Shown here: one piece after another, positions 1 to 12,790 of the stretch
Numbering within the stretch: the stretch's first letter is position 1
Layout: each line of letters begins with the position of its first letter
Assembly: GCA_051453625.1 (NCBI GenBank)
Contig: JBOZIK010000001.1
Coordinates: 268,243,791-268,294,515 of the forward strand
Reading direction: 5' to 3'
Source of the DNA: Welwitschia mirabilis
Taxonomy: Eukaryota; Gnetophyta; Gnetopsida; Welwitschiales
DNA length: 50,725 nucleotides
Position numbers and translations under genes: made by a program
The notes under the pieces: generated by a model
What the model saw: only the letters and a program-made list of their open reading frames with translations
Told to the model about the DNA's origin: nothing
Database searches by the model: none

Positions 1-1602
1 ACCTAGATCAATTTAAAAAACTATCACTAACCAAAACCAACCTAAGCTATTAAGTGCATTAGATAAAATATTAACATGCAACCATTTAATCTATAAAATG
101 CAATTCAAGATCTTAAATAATTATTTCAATCTTAACAAAGGTTACCCTTATGATCTATATCACAAGTAAAGCTATCACAACATTAAGCAACATAAACCAT
201 AATAGAGATGCATATAAATATGAATATAACTTAAAAGAAAATTTCCATTAAAATTCAAACTAACATCCTGTTACAAAGTAGTAGCACTTCAATAAAGGAT
301 ACACAACCCAACACTAAGGAATATCCCTCTCTGTAACTATCGAACGGATCTCTAGCCCTTCAATCTCCTATCACAAGAATTTTTGATGTAAACGAAGATG
401 ATCAGGGTCGAGGGTGGATTACATATTTATCAACAAAGATAGAGTCATAAACAAACAATACTAATAGGCATGAGCAAAATCCTAAAAACTACACAAAAAA
501 GTTCATGAAACATTGCGAAAGTTTAGTGTAGCTTGGTACAATTGCTAAAATTAGATGGTCATCCTGATCATTGTTCAAATTAGGGTAGGAATGATGCCAC
601 ATTAATAGAGTTTTATATTTATTCTTCATATCAGTCCAGTCAGCATCCTAGTCATCATGGAAGTGGTATCATCTTGGTTTATTATTCAAACGATGGAGAG
701 GATGATAGACTTCTTCAAACTCTTTACTAAGTTAAATTGACCTTAAAACTCATTAATTCCTCCTCAAAATGTGAAGTATTAGAATTAATCCAAAATTCCT
801 TCAAAAGTATCGGTATTTGTGCATTTCTGTGATTTTATCCTCAACTCTTTATAATCATCTTTTTTTGCTTAAACTTATCTAAATGTCCTATAAAACTACT
901 CATAATACCTAAAAACATACAATCTGGTATTAAAACAATATATCTTCTCTAAAAGTACATTTTATTTTGTTCAATTTATTGGATTTAGTTAACTAAATTG
1001 AGCTTATGGACCCTTACTAGTAATACAACTTTAATGATCTACTTATGATATAATCAACTAAATCAAGGTTATATATGCTTTCTAGCAATGCAAAACTAAT
1101 TTATTCAAGAAACAACATGTTTAATTCTATCAGGAAAAGATTTCATAACATTAGATTTTCCATATCATCCAAATTCTTAAAATAAAGAATATGTAGAATT
1201 ATAGAAAAGGTAAATTATGGAAAGAAAAAAAAGGGAAATTAGAGACCTTATAAGTTTTATTTTCTTTAACTTTTTTACTTAAGATTTGCTATTAACTCTT
1301 AAATATTCATAAGTTACTTGATTAATACTATGTTATTTGATATTGAGATCCATTAAAAATCATAGTAAAATATGGTCATTAGCTTAGGTAAGTTGTTTAT
1401 TTTATTTATGGATTAAATGATTGAGTTACATTCATACTATAATTTTCTATTTTCATAATCAATTTTAAGTCACCCTATTTTTATAAGAAATAACATCATG
1501 AGACATAACTATTTCTATTATGGATTGATCTTTTACTTCACATTTAGCCAAGTAAATGAAAAATTTGAAATATTGGTAAAATAAGATTGGACTAAGAGAT
1601 GG
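1..1602. other. AT-rich DNA, no gene recognised
   Basis: No open frame of useful length and no retroelement motif was recognised on either strand. The stretch around 330-420 is slightly richer in G and C and could be part of an old LTR, but nothing pairs with it elsewhere in the window. Confidence 0.5.
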
Positions 1603-2039
1603 AGATTGTAATCTCTTTTTAGAAATATTTTTATTTGCATTATAATTCNNNNNNNNNNNNNNNNNNNNNNNNNNNNNNNNNNNNNNNNNNNNNNNNNNNN
1701 NNNNNNNNNNNNNNNNNNNNNNNNNNNNNNNNNNNNNNNNNNNNNNNNNNNNNNNNNNNNNNNNNNNNNNNNNNNNNNNNNNNNNNNNNNNNNNNNNNNN
1801 NNNNNNNNNNNNNNNNNNNNNNNNNNNNNNNNNNNNNNNNNNNNNNNNNNNNNNNNNNNNNNNNNNNNNNNNNNNNNNNNNNNNNNNNNNNNNNNNNNNN
1901 NNNNNNNNNNNNNNNNNNNNNNNNNNNNNNNNNNNNNNNNNNNNNNNNNNNNNNNNNNNNNNNNNNNNNNNNNNNNNNNNNNNNNNNNNNNNNAGATTGT
2001 AATCTCTTTTTAGAAATATTTTTATGTGCATTATAATTC
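1603..2039. repeat. 46-bp direct repeat flanking a 345-N gap
   Basis: The 46 bases ending at 1648, just before the gap (1649-1993), recur at 1994-2039, just after it. They differ at one position (ttatttgc against ttatgtgc). Two contig ends carrying the same sequence suggest either a true tandem repeat spanning the gap or overlapping contigs left unmerged. The apparent open frames across this gap consist of N and mean nothing. Confidence 0.85.
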
Positions 2040-5000
2040 AGTTCCATTGCCTTGCATATTTCTCTTTTTCAATGAGATGGGATTTCATGAAGAATGTTTC
2101 CGAAAGATGTGGCAACATATTTTCAGAAGTTCTATTGAATTTTTCTATCTTCTAAACTTTGATGATAGAGTTAAATTTATTTAGGTATAATACTTATTTT
2201 ACAAAGAACTATTTCTTACTTTAATATCTTATTTTTCAAAAATTATTCAAATTTTTTTTAGAATTTATAACATGCTCATACTTCAATATTTTTCTTAGAA
2301 TTTTTTTCATGTTAAATCATTTCATTTTCACATTTTTTGCTAGGACTTTAGCAAAATTATGGTGAGTGGGTGCAATAACATATAAAATATGACATGTTAA
2401 CATACCATGTTGACCACGTATAGTAGATTAATTTATCTGAGNNNNNNNNNNNNNNNNNNNNNNNNNNNNNNNNNNNNNNNNNNNNNNNNNNNNNNNNNNN
2501 NNNNNNNNNNNNNNNNNNNNNNNNNNNNNNNNNNNNNNNNNTTTATCTTAGGTAAAGATAATAAAATATTTATTTTATTATAAAATTATGTATTTAACCC
2601 TTTTTAGTATAATTGTTGAACTTATGCATTTTTCCATGATAATTCCATGTAAATTTTTACTTTACACATTACATGTCAAAATTTAAAGTTCATTTAGCTA
2701 AAAATGTTGGTGTTATCATCTAGTTTATTAATTCCACTAGTTGTTCGAAGCTGAATAAATCAAGAGTTACATTTTAGAGTCATCACAAGAAAGTAATCAA
2801 TTTCCTCTTATGAGGTTAGGTAGTTATGACATTAAACTTCAATAAATTATGTAACTATAAAAGTGTTAAATTTCCAATTAAAAACCCTGAATTATAACAT
2901 CATAATTAAGAAAATGTGATCCTACTTTTGTCTATCAAAAGGGCTAAGTGCCCTCTTTTATAACAATCTTTAACTAGAAAAAATAGGTGAAACTCATAAA
3001 GTGTCAATCATCAACATGGAATTTTAAGATCTCCTTTGGAAGTAAGTTAGCTTTAAGGCTAACTCTGAGAAGTATGTGTTAGTTTTACTTTATTCCTTTA
3101 ATGCAATGTAATTCTTTTTTTACATGAATTAATAGTTATTCATCCTTTATTTTAAGTGTAGTTAGCATTATACTTTTAACACTTAGATGAGACTACATCA
3201 TTGAGTATTTTTGTTTACTAAGTGAGTTGTTTAATTTTACTTCTTAGTTGTAGTCATTTTGTTTAATGGATCTTGAGCATTTTATTTTTTATTTTTCATG
3301 CTTACAAAATATTATAATGGACCAAAGTAATTAAGGAATTTATCAACACTCATGTGGTAAATGATATGATATGATCATGATCCAAGCCATTACAACTTAA
3401 TAATTTAAGGTTTATTTTAGGAATTTATAGTGTATTATTAGAGTGAAGGTTTACTATTAGATGATTCGAGTTGGATCTTTAGAGTTACCTTATTTTTCTT
3501 CTTTATCATAATAGTTTAAATCTCATTTCACTCTTGATTTTTGATTTGTTTTGAGTTAGTATAAGTTTAGAGAATTTTTTGTTATCTTTGTTTTATCTTC
3601 TACCTTGATTTATCCCTATGGAAAAAACAACATCAGGGTACGACTACAATAAGGATCTTAGTTTATAAATTGTAAATGCTAGACATGAATAACTAACATA
3701 GGATTACATATTAAAATCAACATATATTAAACCAAATAGACTAGGTTAGTAATATCTTATAAATGATCTATATACTAAATATTTTTAAAGAAGAAGACTA
3801 AAAATATACTTCAAGCTTGTAATGTTGTAATCATTAGAGATAAGTAACTCACTATGTAATTACTTTTTAAATTTTTAAATTTTCATATTTAAAAAGATTA
3901 ACATTTAAAGCTTAGGATAATTATTTTCCAAACATATCATAATATCTAATAGTAGATTTAAACAACAAAGTATATATCATTAGCTTATCTCATATCTAGC
4001 TTTTGTTTTACATTTTTTAAATAATTTTATCAGAGTGTAACATATTAATATAGAATTTTATATTATGATCTTTTATAAATTAGAATTCATAAAAGAAAAA
4101 CATAAAAAGGGATATGAAATGAGCAATGGAAGATGTCACATAAAGTTAAACTAGAGAATGAAAGAATAAAAAAGGGATTACATAATGAACCCATGTGAAA
4201 TATAATTTTATCATATTTAAAAGGCCTTTAATAGTATGAGAAAATAACAAGTGTAAAAATAAATAAATTTCATCTTATAATTCTACATGAACAATTTCTC
4301 AAAACATAGCAACATCCTATAACTAATAAACTAGTACAATCAAGAAGACAAAAGGCAACATAAATTTTTTTTGCAGCAATGTAAATAACCCTTAATTATA
4401 AAACAACATGAGATACTATTCATAAATAAGAGAATATTAGAATGTTTCATCTCTTATAAGCATGACATACCAGCTAATGAGAGCTAAAATATTTTTTAAA
4501 TAATATTTTTCTAAGGACATTCCATGTAATTACCATTTTCACTCATGGATTACTATGTTTTTTCCTCTTATGTAACTACCTACTTTTAATGATTTCATTA
4601 GTTTATTATTTCTAATCATGAGAGTATTGAATAGTAGTATCCTCTTTCCTAAAGAATGAATACTTTCTAGGTCCAAAAACCATGTCAAAACTCTAACATA
4701 TAAGTAAATAATAAGAATATCCTCATTTAAATCCTAATGAAATGTAGGGCCTTAAATGGTTGAGGCAATCAGGAATGTGGATACCTAATGGTAAAATCCA
4801 CTTGAGGCTTCTTCAATACAAAAATTATTATATAACACAAATACCAAATACACTCCCTAGCCTAGCTCATGAGAAAAATATCAAGCAATTTATAAAAATA
4901 AGTGTTACCACATGAAGGCAATTCCTTCTATCACTTATTTGAATTTAATTATTCTAATCAAAGATGAAGTAAGGGTTGAATTATAGGTTTTAAAACTACA

Positions 5001-5263
5001 CTGAAACTTCTCTTAAGCTACCATAGGTATAAGTGATAGTATGGGATGTGTATAATAATAAGAAGAGAAGTGCTAACAAAAAAAATAGGAAGCACTAATG
5101 GAAATAAGAAAATAAATGATCTCATTGTCTCTCTTATCTTATTACAAACTTTCTTAGCATAATAAGAATTCTTAAGTGGTACTAAGTAAAAGTGAAATTA
5201 TGTAGTGCTAAGTCAATCCAAAATGATTAAGATGCTAGGACACTATCTAATAAGTCCATAAAG
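2040..5263. other. AT-rich DNA with a 100-N gap, no gene recognised
   Basis: Bases 2442-2541 are exactly 100 N, the usual placeholder for a gap of unknown size. The remainder is low in GC with dense stops in all frames. No retroelement domain, RNA gene or clear LTR was recognised. Confidence 0.5.
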
Positions 5264-5265
5264 TG

Positions 5266-5656
5266 ATGGAAGGATAAGTAGAAGAGCAATTAAGTTTTTA
5301 CATAGAATGCCTATTATCACACATGGCTTACTAAATAATATGAAGTTTTGGATTGAATCACATCCAAATTTGGATAAACAATATTCCCAAGGTATTAGAA
5401 TATTGGTAGTTACAAAGGATAAAGAAAAGGAGTATCTTTAAAATCAAATGCATATTCATTGCAATGGAATGATAAGTAGAAGAGCAATTAATTTTTTACA
5501 TAGGATGCCTACTATCACACATGATTTAGTAATTAATATGAAGTTTTGTATTAGATCTCATCTAGCTTTAGATAAACAATTTTCCTAAGGTATTGGAAGA
5601 TTGATAGTTACAAAGATCAAAGAAGAGGAGTGTCTTTAAAACCAAATGCATGTTCA
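5266..5656 (+). repeat. 198-bp tandem duplication
   Basis: Two adjacent copies (5266-5463 and 5464-5656) are offset by exactly 198 bp, checked at both the gataagtagaagagc and the caaatgca landmarks. They differ by scattered substitutions, so the duplication is old. On the plus strand one frame is open for about 58 codons in copy 1. In copy 2 the same frame is open until a CAA-to-TAA change. This hints at coding ancestry, but the protein was not recognised. The copia RT relic begins about 240 bp downstream. Confidence 0.8.
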
Positions 5657-5894
5657 CAATAAAGGCCAACATTAATAGCTTAGTAGATAAGCTCAAGGCT
5701 AAAACTTTAATTAAATATTCTTAGAATGAGGATTTCAATTACAATAAAATTGTTTTTTAATAATAACAATCCATATTATAATATTACTTGTCCCTAGAAT
5801 TAAAAAAAAAATTAGAAATGTTAATGTGAAAGGAATACTATTAAATTCCATTTTAGAAGAGGAGATGTACATAGAATATTCAAAATCCTTTGTT

Positions 5895-6900
5895 AAAAGT
5901 TCAAAAACCTAAAAACATCATCTATAATTTTAAGCAAGGAATTAATTATAGTATGATTTGATCAATTCATATGTTTGTATAATCTAATCTAATAATTAGA
6001 AGTGCAAACAATCCTATATGTTATGAGAAGACGAATGGATAAAAATAAAATTAAGAAGTAGTTATCTAATAAATTCCTATTTGTTGATGATATCTTTATA
6101 ATAACTTCCATACGTTGATGATATCTTTATAATAATAAAAATGCCAGACAAGATTAGCTAGGTAAAAAAATAGTTATCTAATAAATTCCTAATGTTAAAG
6201 ATAAGACAATACTACTATTTACTTGAATTTGAAATCACACAACCACATTATGAACTAGTATTTATTCAAACTAAACATATTATAGATTATTAAAGGAGTA
6301 TATAATGAACAAGAAAAAGGTAAGGTTCATACACATAGATATTAGTAATAAGATAAAATATAAGTTTTTATTTCATTAATTCAAATTTCATATATATAAG
6401 TAATTGGTCGTTTAATATGATTAGATAAACACGGATCTAATATATGCTTAATATTATCCTTATTTTTAAATTTATATAACAACCAATAAAGAATCTTATG
6501 AATTTAGACAAAGATATCTTAAAATATATTGTTATCATCAAAAGGTTTGTATCATAATTTATAAAGTTAATATAACTTATTATTCATTTATTTAAATTCT
6601 AGAGTGTCAATATCAGGGTAGTATAATGTAGTACTATGGTAACCTAATATTTTAAGAAAAACATATGTTTCACTCCTTACTATAAATACCACCTAATTTA
6701 CTAGAGACTCATACCCATATAATATTATTAGTGAAATTCAAACTATAAAATTCAATATTACTAGAAGATTAAATCAAATCATTACATCAAAATATAGGGT
6801 ATTACATAGTGGCTCTAAAAACTCTCTTATATTTAACAAAAGAAGAAATATTACTTTGTCCTTCTAGCTAAAGACTACAATATGAGTACTTAGCCTATTA
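5895..6900 (+). pseudogene. Ty1/copia reverse transcriptase and RNase H relic
   Basis: Decayed 3' part of a copia pol gene. In the living family it encodes RT and RNase H, which copy the element's RNA into DNA in cytoplasmic particles. Visible in order, across several frames: a counterpart of the LYGLKQ-W block near 5910 (IYNFKQ), the VDDI catalytic motif at about 6085 and again at about 6115, a KKxLSNKF block near 6170, a YYLLEFEI block near 6215 (family: YFLGLEV), and the YRxLVG-LIYLT-TRPDI block near 6390-6440. Stops interrupt every part. RNase H after 6560 is only suggestive. Gag, protease and integrase are not seen upstream, so the copy is truncated. Local duplications have scrambled the catalytic region. 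Copia assignment is firm; exact ends are approximate. Confidence 0.72.
6059..6191 (+). repeat. nested short direct repeats across the RT active site
   Basis: A 21-bp sequence (tagttatctaataaattcc plus two bases) occurs at 6059-6079 and 6171-6191. A 22-bp sequence beginning gttgatgatatc occurs at 6083-6104 and 6114-6135. The second pair duplicates the VDDI codons of the copia relic. The first pair places the block that normally follows the active site also in front of it. Slippage or microhomology-driven repair is the likely cause. Confidence 0.8.
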
Positions 6901-8200
6901 TTTAGTGTCTATCTCTTTTCTCTTAGTGTTATGATGGCATTATGTGGGCTATTTACTTTAGATAGTAGATTATAGATAATTAAACTTTTTTCTTTAATTT
7001 TTGACTCATTCTTGATGTCACAGTTAGTGGCTCACCCCACTTAAACTTCTTCTTCTCATTTTAGTTAAACAAGATTATCTTCTCCTCTATAAACATAACC
7101 AATCATTCCAAGAATTATGGATTTGTAATATCCGTGATCCTTTAGTCATGAATCTCTAACCACTAAAAGTGGAATAATAAAATCACAATAATTATGCTAT
7201 GCTACTATATTAGTAGTTTTGAGGGGTTATGGTGTATGATGCTAGGGACTTCCATAAAGATTATCCATATTTTTATTTGTTTATTATATATTACCTTATG
7301 TCAAATTCATTCACTTATCATTTTAACTTTCTATAGTAATTGTATACTTGTAATAGTATGTTTACTATGGGTTTACTTTGGATACTTCTTAGATAATATT
7401 ATAATCACTTTTATAATTGAAAAACTATTATATAAAGTTAAATATGCTTTCTTGTAAAAAGATCTATTAAAGTCATAAGAATCTTGAACATTGAAATAAC
7501 CATTCAAATAGAAATTAAATTAAAACAAAAAAAATTTAAAGTAAAGGTTCTTTACACAAAGTAAATCTTGGGAGTTATACATATTTATTTTAATTGTGGT
7601 TGGAAAAATAAGCTCTAAAAAGATATAAAAGTAATATTTAATGGAATTACAACATGAAAGGGAATCTAAAAAATTTCTTTGCATTTTTGTTTACTTCAAA
7701 TAGAAATTAGGACACCTATTATTTTAATCTTTAAATAAAAATGACTTAAAAATATGATAAAGGATTTACAAGGTTTCTTTAAGTATTATATTTTAAACAT
7801 CTTATGTTGATTAAAATAAAAATTTTTATTTTCTACTTTTATGAAGTCCATTTTATGTTAATCTTCATTTATAAAATTTTTAGTTATATTTAGTAATTTT
7901 TTTAATTATAAGATCGAAAGGAAATTTTATAGTTTTAAACATGAATAATGAGTGCATTCTTTTATGATGTGAGAATCATCTTTAGAAATTTTACAAAGAG
8001 AATAAGAACATGAAGTTTATCATTTATAATCTTGACATTAGTTATAACTATCATGTACTTATTTAAATTGATGGTTAAATGTCTAATGAAGTTGATATAG
8101 CTAATTAGCTCATCATATTAAAATTTCTTAATATTCTTTATCACTTTTTCTATTGATTTATTTTCCCTAGGTATTGGTTTAACTAGGTTTGATTAATTTC
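6901..8200. other. AT-rich DNA, no gene recognised
   Basis: An 87-codon open frame (7194-7457, +) lies here. Its product is hydrophobic and low in complexity, as chance frames in AT-rich DNA often are. It has no recognised domain and no neighbouring signal, so it is not called a gene. The pol gene expected downstream of the minus-strand gag relic at 8.2-8.7 kb was not seen here. Confidence 0.5.
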
Positions 8201-8209
8201 CACTAACTC

Positions 8210-8740
8210 TTATAGATACTTTTAACCATCCTCTAATGTTGAGTTAAGAATATTACCTTCATAAGAAAACTCATTAAGTTATTTTATTTGACAAATAAGC
8301 TTATAATAGAAATATTCAATTAATTCTGCCTTTGAATAATCATTCATAAATATTAAATGAAGTTATTGTAAGGAACATTTCATTACTTATTTCATAATCT
8401 TCATGAAGCTATTGGTAAAGGCTTATGAGCTATCTTCTTCCTTACCTCATAATTATTTCACTTATAAAACATTTAATAAAGGTATTTTGGTCTAGTTCCT
8501 AAAATTTTAGGCTTTTGAGGAAAATGGTTTTCGATGAATGTTTGGCTTTACTTCTTAAGATAAAAGGAAAGATAACCATCTAAGTTCTATTACTAATTTT
8601 CATTTTTGGCCAGATTTTCTAAGGTTAGAATAAATTTCTCTATCTTAATTAAGTGTTGACAAGAATTCTCACCATCGTCTCTTGAAAACATTGGATAAGT
8701 ATTGAGATTTCTTAGTTCTGTGACATCCTCCATAGGTAAT
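8210..8740 (-). pseudogene. Ty3/gypsy gag relic
   Basis: Read on the minus strand, this resembles the plant retrotransposon gag domain, which forms the particle core that packages element RNA. Near 8570-8530 there is an FPFxLxxKAK block (family: FPFSLxxKAKxWL). About 60 residues on comes the conserved ELIEYFYYKL block near 8310 (family: LIxxFYxGL). After that a stretch ending LNSTLEDG corresponds to the family's GGxLLxKTxxEA segment. Stops and frame breaks occur throughout. No zinc knuckle or downstream protease was found, so this is an isolated gag piece. Confidence is moderate because gag is poorly conserved; the spacing of the blocks is what supports the call. Confidence 0.58.
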
Positions 8741-10619
8741 TCAAAAGGACTTTGACCTTCTCTTTTCCTACTTAAAATGATTTCTTTAAGGTATTAATTA
8801 AAAATTAGAACTTAAAAGTTCTTTTTAATGAAATATTAGGATAAAAAGCAAATAAACTATGCATAGTTAAAGAATCAATTTGATGATTATTACAAATGAA
8901 AGTAAAAAATCATCTTACTCTACTCTTGAAATAGTCTTACCTCTAGTTCTTGAATGAAATTAACCAAAACTTCTTTGATATTTTTTTTGTAACAAAATAA
9001 ATTTCTTGATAGTACTTTACCACATCCTATATGATAACAAAGATGTATTAAAAAAATTATTTACATCCAACTAATAATAATATTTTAGACATATGAACTT
9101 TAAGAAGTAGATTATAATGGATGTAGCACTTACTCAAATCACACAAAACATAAAATATAGGCCAATTTTAGTGTAATAATAGTAATCCTTAAGTTCACAC
9201 GAAAAATAAGCTAATAATAAGGATGAAACAAAAATGAAAAATGTAAGAAACAGAATGGATAACTATATGTACAATATTATACTAGTGAATAATATTAAAC
9301 TCAAGCTACTTACTTATGTAATTAAAATCAACCTTTTAGTTTTGAATGTTTTCCCAACAACAAAACCATAATGATCATCTGTAAGATGGGCATGAATGAA
9401 ATATTTCTTCACTTATAAATAAAACCTGTAATCTTAGCACATGATACATACTAGTATAGATTGCAATACAAATGTTGTAAACTGATGAAGCAAATAAATA
9501 AATATTAAAATATTTAATTCATTTAGAAAGAAAGGAATATTATTATTTGGGTATTTTCAAGTAATAAAGAATAAAACCAAAAATGTAAATGATGCAATGA
9601 AATTTAATGAAATGGAAATGAGCATGTAATAGAATGAAAATAAAATTTCCTAAATGCAATCCATTAACCATTTAATAATTTGTTAATACCCCACTTAGCT
9701 CTTACGCTATATATAAAAATCATATTTAACCTAGAATGGTATTAAATTAAATTTAAAGTTAAATATAATGAAGATAGAGAAATATAACCTACAAAAACTT
9801 ACACTTGATTTTATTACCAATTGTACTTCAAATACTTCCACTTATAAGTAGCAATCCCTCAATGGAGGAAATGTAGCACAACATCAAGGAGAAGTACTTT
9901 CATAACCGGATGAATTTCTTGCTCAAGTTTCTCATATAACATAATAAAGGATAATGTTAAGAATATGAAGAAATTAAATCCTAAGGAGGTTTTATAGATC
10001 TAGATAAGGAGGAGATGGTTTATTTTAGTTATTACATTATTGTGATAAATAAAGATAGTTATAATATAAAATTCGTAACAAATGAAATGATTATTTGTTA
10101 AGTAGAGATCATTGTTCACCTAGGCTTTATTAGGATGAGATATTTAACTATTCATATCTCATAGTCCATTAAGATCCTACCACATTAGCTTATTCAAATA
10201 TTGTTAGAATATGCTTCTTTCTTATCTTTGTTTAGATAACTAGTGGTGAACTATGGTCTAAAATCATTTTTTTACATTAAACAACCTTCATTTGATTATT
10301 AAATTAAGTTTCTAGCTTTAATATATCAAGAACATCTCTAAGGAATCCATAATGATCATGTCAACTTAAATAATTAACACAAAGGGTTTTTTGAGAGCTT
10401 GTTACATCTTAATCCTCATCATTACTTGTTTATCAAAGATCTAATAATGTTATCACAAATGGATCATGCTTAGAAAATCATCCAAAAAGGGGAAAAAAAT
10501 TCTAGAAAACTATGTCCTTTTCATTATTCATAACAATAAATTATCTGTTTCTAATATTTTATTAAAAGCCTATTAAATAAGCCTAAAACATACCCCACAA
10601 TGATGTTAACATGGTTGAT
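8741..10619. other. AT-rich DNA, possibly old LTR or leader of the gag relic
   Basis: This lies on the 5' side of the minus-strand gag relic, where a 5' LTR and leader would be expected. No TG...CA ends, PBS or second LTR copy was recognised. No open frame of note. Confidence 0.4.
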
Positions 10620-12790
10620 TTGGAGTCATAATGCTTATAAAATTAATAGAAGGATTCATAGATGATTTTTTCACTTATGTTAATAACTTTTATAAATATT
10701 TTCTTAGATTATAAAAATTATTAAAATGATATGAAGAGAAGAAATTAAAGCTAACTTAGACTAAAAACTCTCTAATAGTTAAGAATAGGATAGTAGCTAC
10801 TGATAACTTTTTAAAAAAAAAAGAACTAAAATAAATATGAATAAAACCAACATTATGGAAGAAATGAAATTCCAAAATAAATTAAAAGAACTTAGATATT
10901 TTTTATGTGATGTTAGATACTATAAAAGATCTATAGCTAGATTTAGTATACTTTCTAACCCATTAACTAATTTTCTATAAACATATGTAGAATTTGGATA
11001 GATTAAAGAATGTTAATAAATACTTTAGATTTTAAATTAGAAATTATTAAAAATATCAATATTAAAAGGATCTAATTAGATAAAATATTTTCATATTTTG
11101 ATTGATGCATATGACTATGTCATAAGAGATTTTAATGGGAAAATTTATGATGTAAAAAAAAATTGTTATTAGCTTATTAAATAAAAATTTAAATTTAGCT
11201 TAACTAAACTATATAGTAGTAAAGTAAAAAAATTCTTACTCTTTTTTAACACTTTAGAGAAATTTAGACATTATGTTTTATTCTATGAAGCTAAGGACCA
11301 TACATAACATAATGCTATTAAATTCCTAATGAATAATAAGCAAGTTATTTTTATAAACATAAGATTAATACTACTAAATTTAACCTTAAAATCATATATG
11401 AATACAATATAGAAAACATATTAGTTGATCACTTATTAAGACTAGATTTGTTTTGATAATGAAGAAGAAATTTTTGTTGAATAATTATTAAGTAGGCAAA
11501 TAACACTATGAATTGTAAACAATGCAAATATTTTAGTTAATAAACAACTAGTAAAATAATTAAATTATTATAAAAATAAAAACCAAAAAATTAAAAATTA
11601 CATTTAACATGAAAAGCAATTATATAAATTTTGTAAGAATGAGACCATTAGGAAATGTATAGAGAAAAAATAACTAACATGAAATTTTAAAAGAAGATCA
11701 TGTACTAGAAGGAGGAGGGTATTAGGAGAAAAGAGAGTAAGAATAAAAAATTTATAATATGGATATTATAGACCTACTTTATTTAGGAATGTATAAACTT
11801 TTATAAGACATTATGTTAAATATCAAAGGAAATGAAGTATAACTAAGTACATTATAATGTTATAATAATAAATAAAAGGAATAGAACCCTTTGATATGTG
11901 TGATACAGATTTTATAATCTCATCAATTCCAAGTATCATGAAAAAAATGTATCATTGTATGTGTTGACTATGTCACTAAGCGGGATAAAGTTGAATTTGT
12001 TCCTAATTGTACTATCCATACTACTTTATATTTTGTCTTAATAGTTTATAGATTTAATTCACTTTGAAGTATTATCTCTAATAGAGATACTTATTTTATG
12101 AATGATGTCTTCTCTAGCCTTTTAAATTCTTTTGGAATTCATCATATACTATTCACATCTTATCAACCTCAATCAAATGACCAAACTAAAGTAACAAATA
12201 TATAAATAAATAAAATCTTAGCTAAAATCATAATGGGAGAAAAAATGATTAGGTAGATAAACTAAGCAACATCTTATGTGCATATATCCTAAAAATATGG
12301 AATAAGGTTTAGGCATTATAAATTAGTGTATGATAAGCTAATCACTCTAGCCCTTGAATTTAGGATTAAAACATTAAAAATAGCAAAGAAACTTAATTGT
12401 AAATTAGATAAATCATAGAAATAATGACCTAATAACATGAATAAACTTGATGAAAAAAGAAGAAACACATTAATGAGAAAAGAATTTACTCATGATAAAA
12501 ATAAAATAAGATATGAACAACATATTAAAAAAAATTAAAGAAGATAATTAAGTATTGTTATTTAATCTTAAATTTATGCATGAAAAGTAAAAATATATTA
12601 AAAATGAATTAAAATTTTTAACATAATTAAATTTTTAGATAATAAAGTTATAAAAATAAGAAATCTAAATAGATAGAAATAAACATTGTACATGAATACA
12701 TGTTAAGAACATATTATAATCAACACAAAAGGGAAAAAAGAACAAATCCCTATAGAGTAGAAAATATGTCAACTTTAACTCTACCTCAAA
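10620..12790 (+). pseudogene. Athila/Tat-like Ty3/gypsy pol relic: RT C-terminus, RNase H, integrase
   Basis: Starts within RT with an IEGFIDDF block (10643-10669), the counterpart of the Athila-type IEVFMDDF active site. Then come the thumb (KELRYFL near 10890), RNase H (LIDAYDYV near 11100; KFRHYVLFYEA near 11265; a VDHLLRL-like end near 11430), and integrase. The integrase shows HHCC remnants near 11690-11830, including a YYRPTLFRNV block and CVKCQR-like remains. Its core runs from the FDxxxxDF block near 11890 to TSYQPQSNDQ near 12165, and the C-terminal part reaches about 12790. Two catalytic acidic positions look changed: the ISD-type Asp reads Asn, and the VEV-type Glu reads Lys. Many stops and several frame changes make this a dead fragment. 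No gag, protease or LTR could be attached to it. Confidence 0.8.

Noticed and set aside
7194-7457. 87-codon hydrophobic ORF
   Set aside because: Low-complexity hydrophobic product as expected from AT-rich DNA, with no domain, no promoter signal and no related copy.
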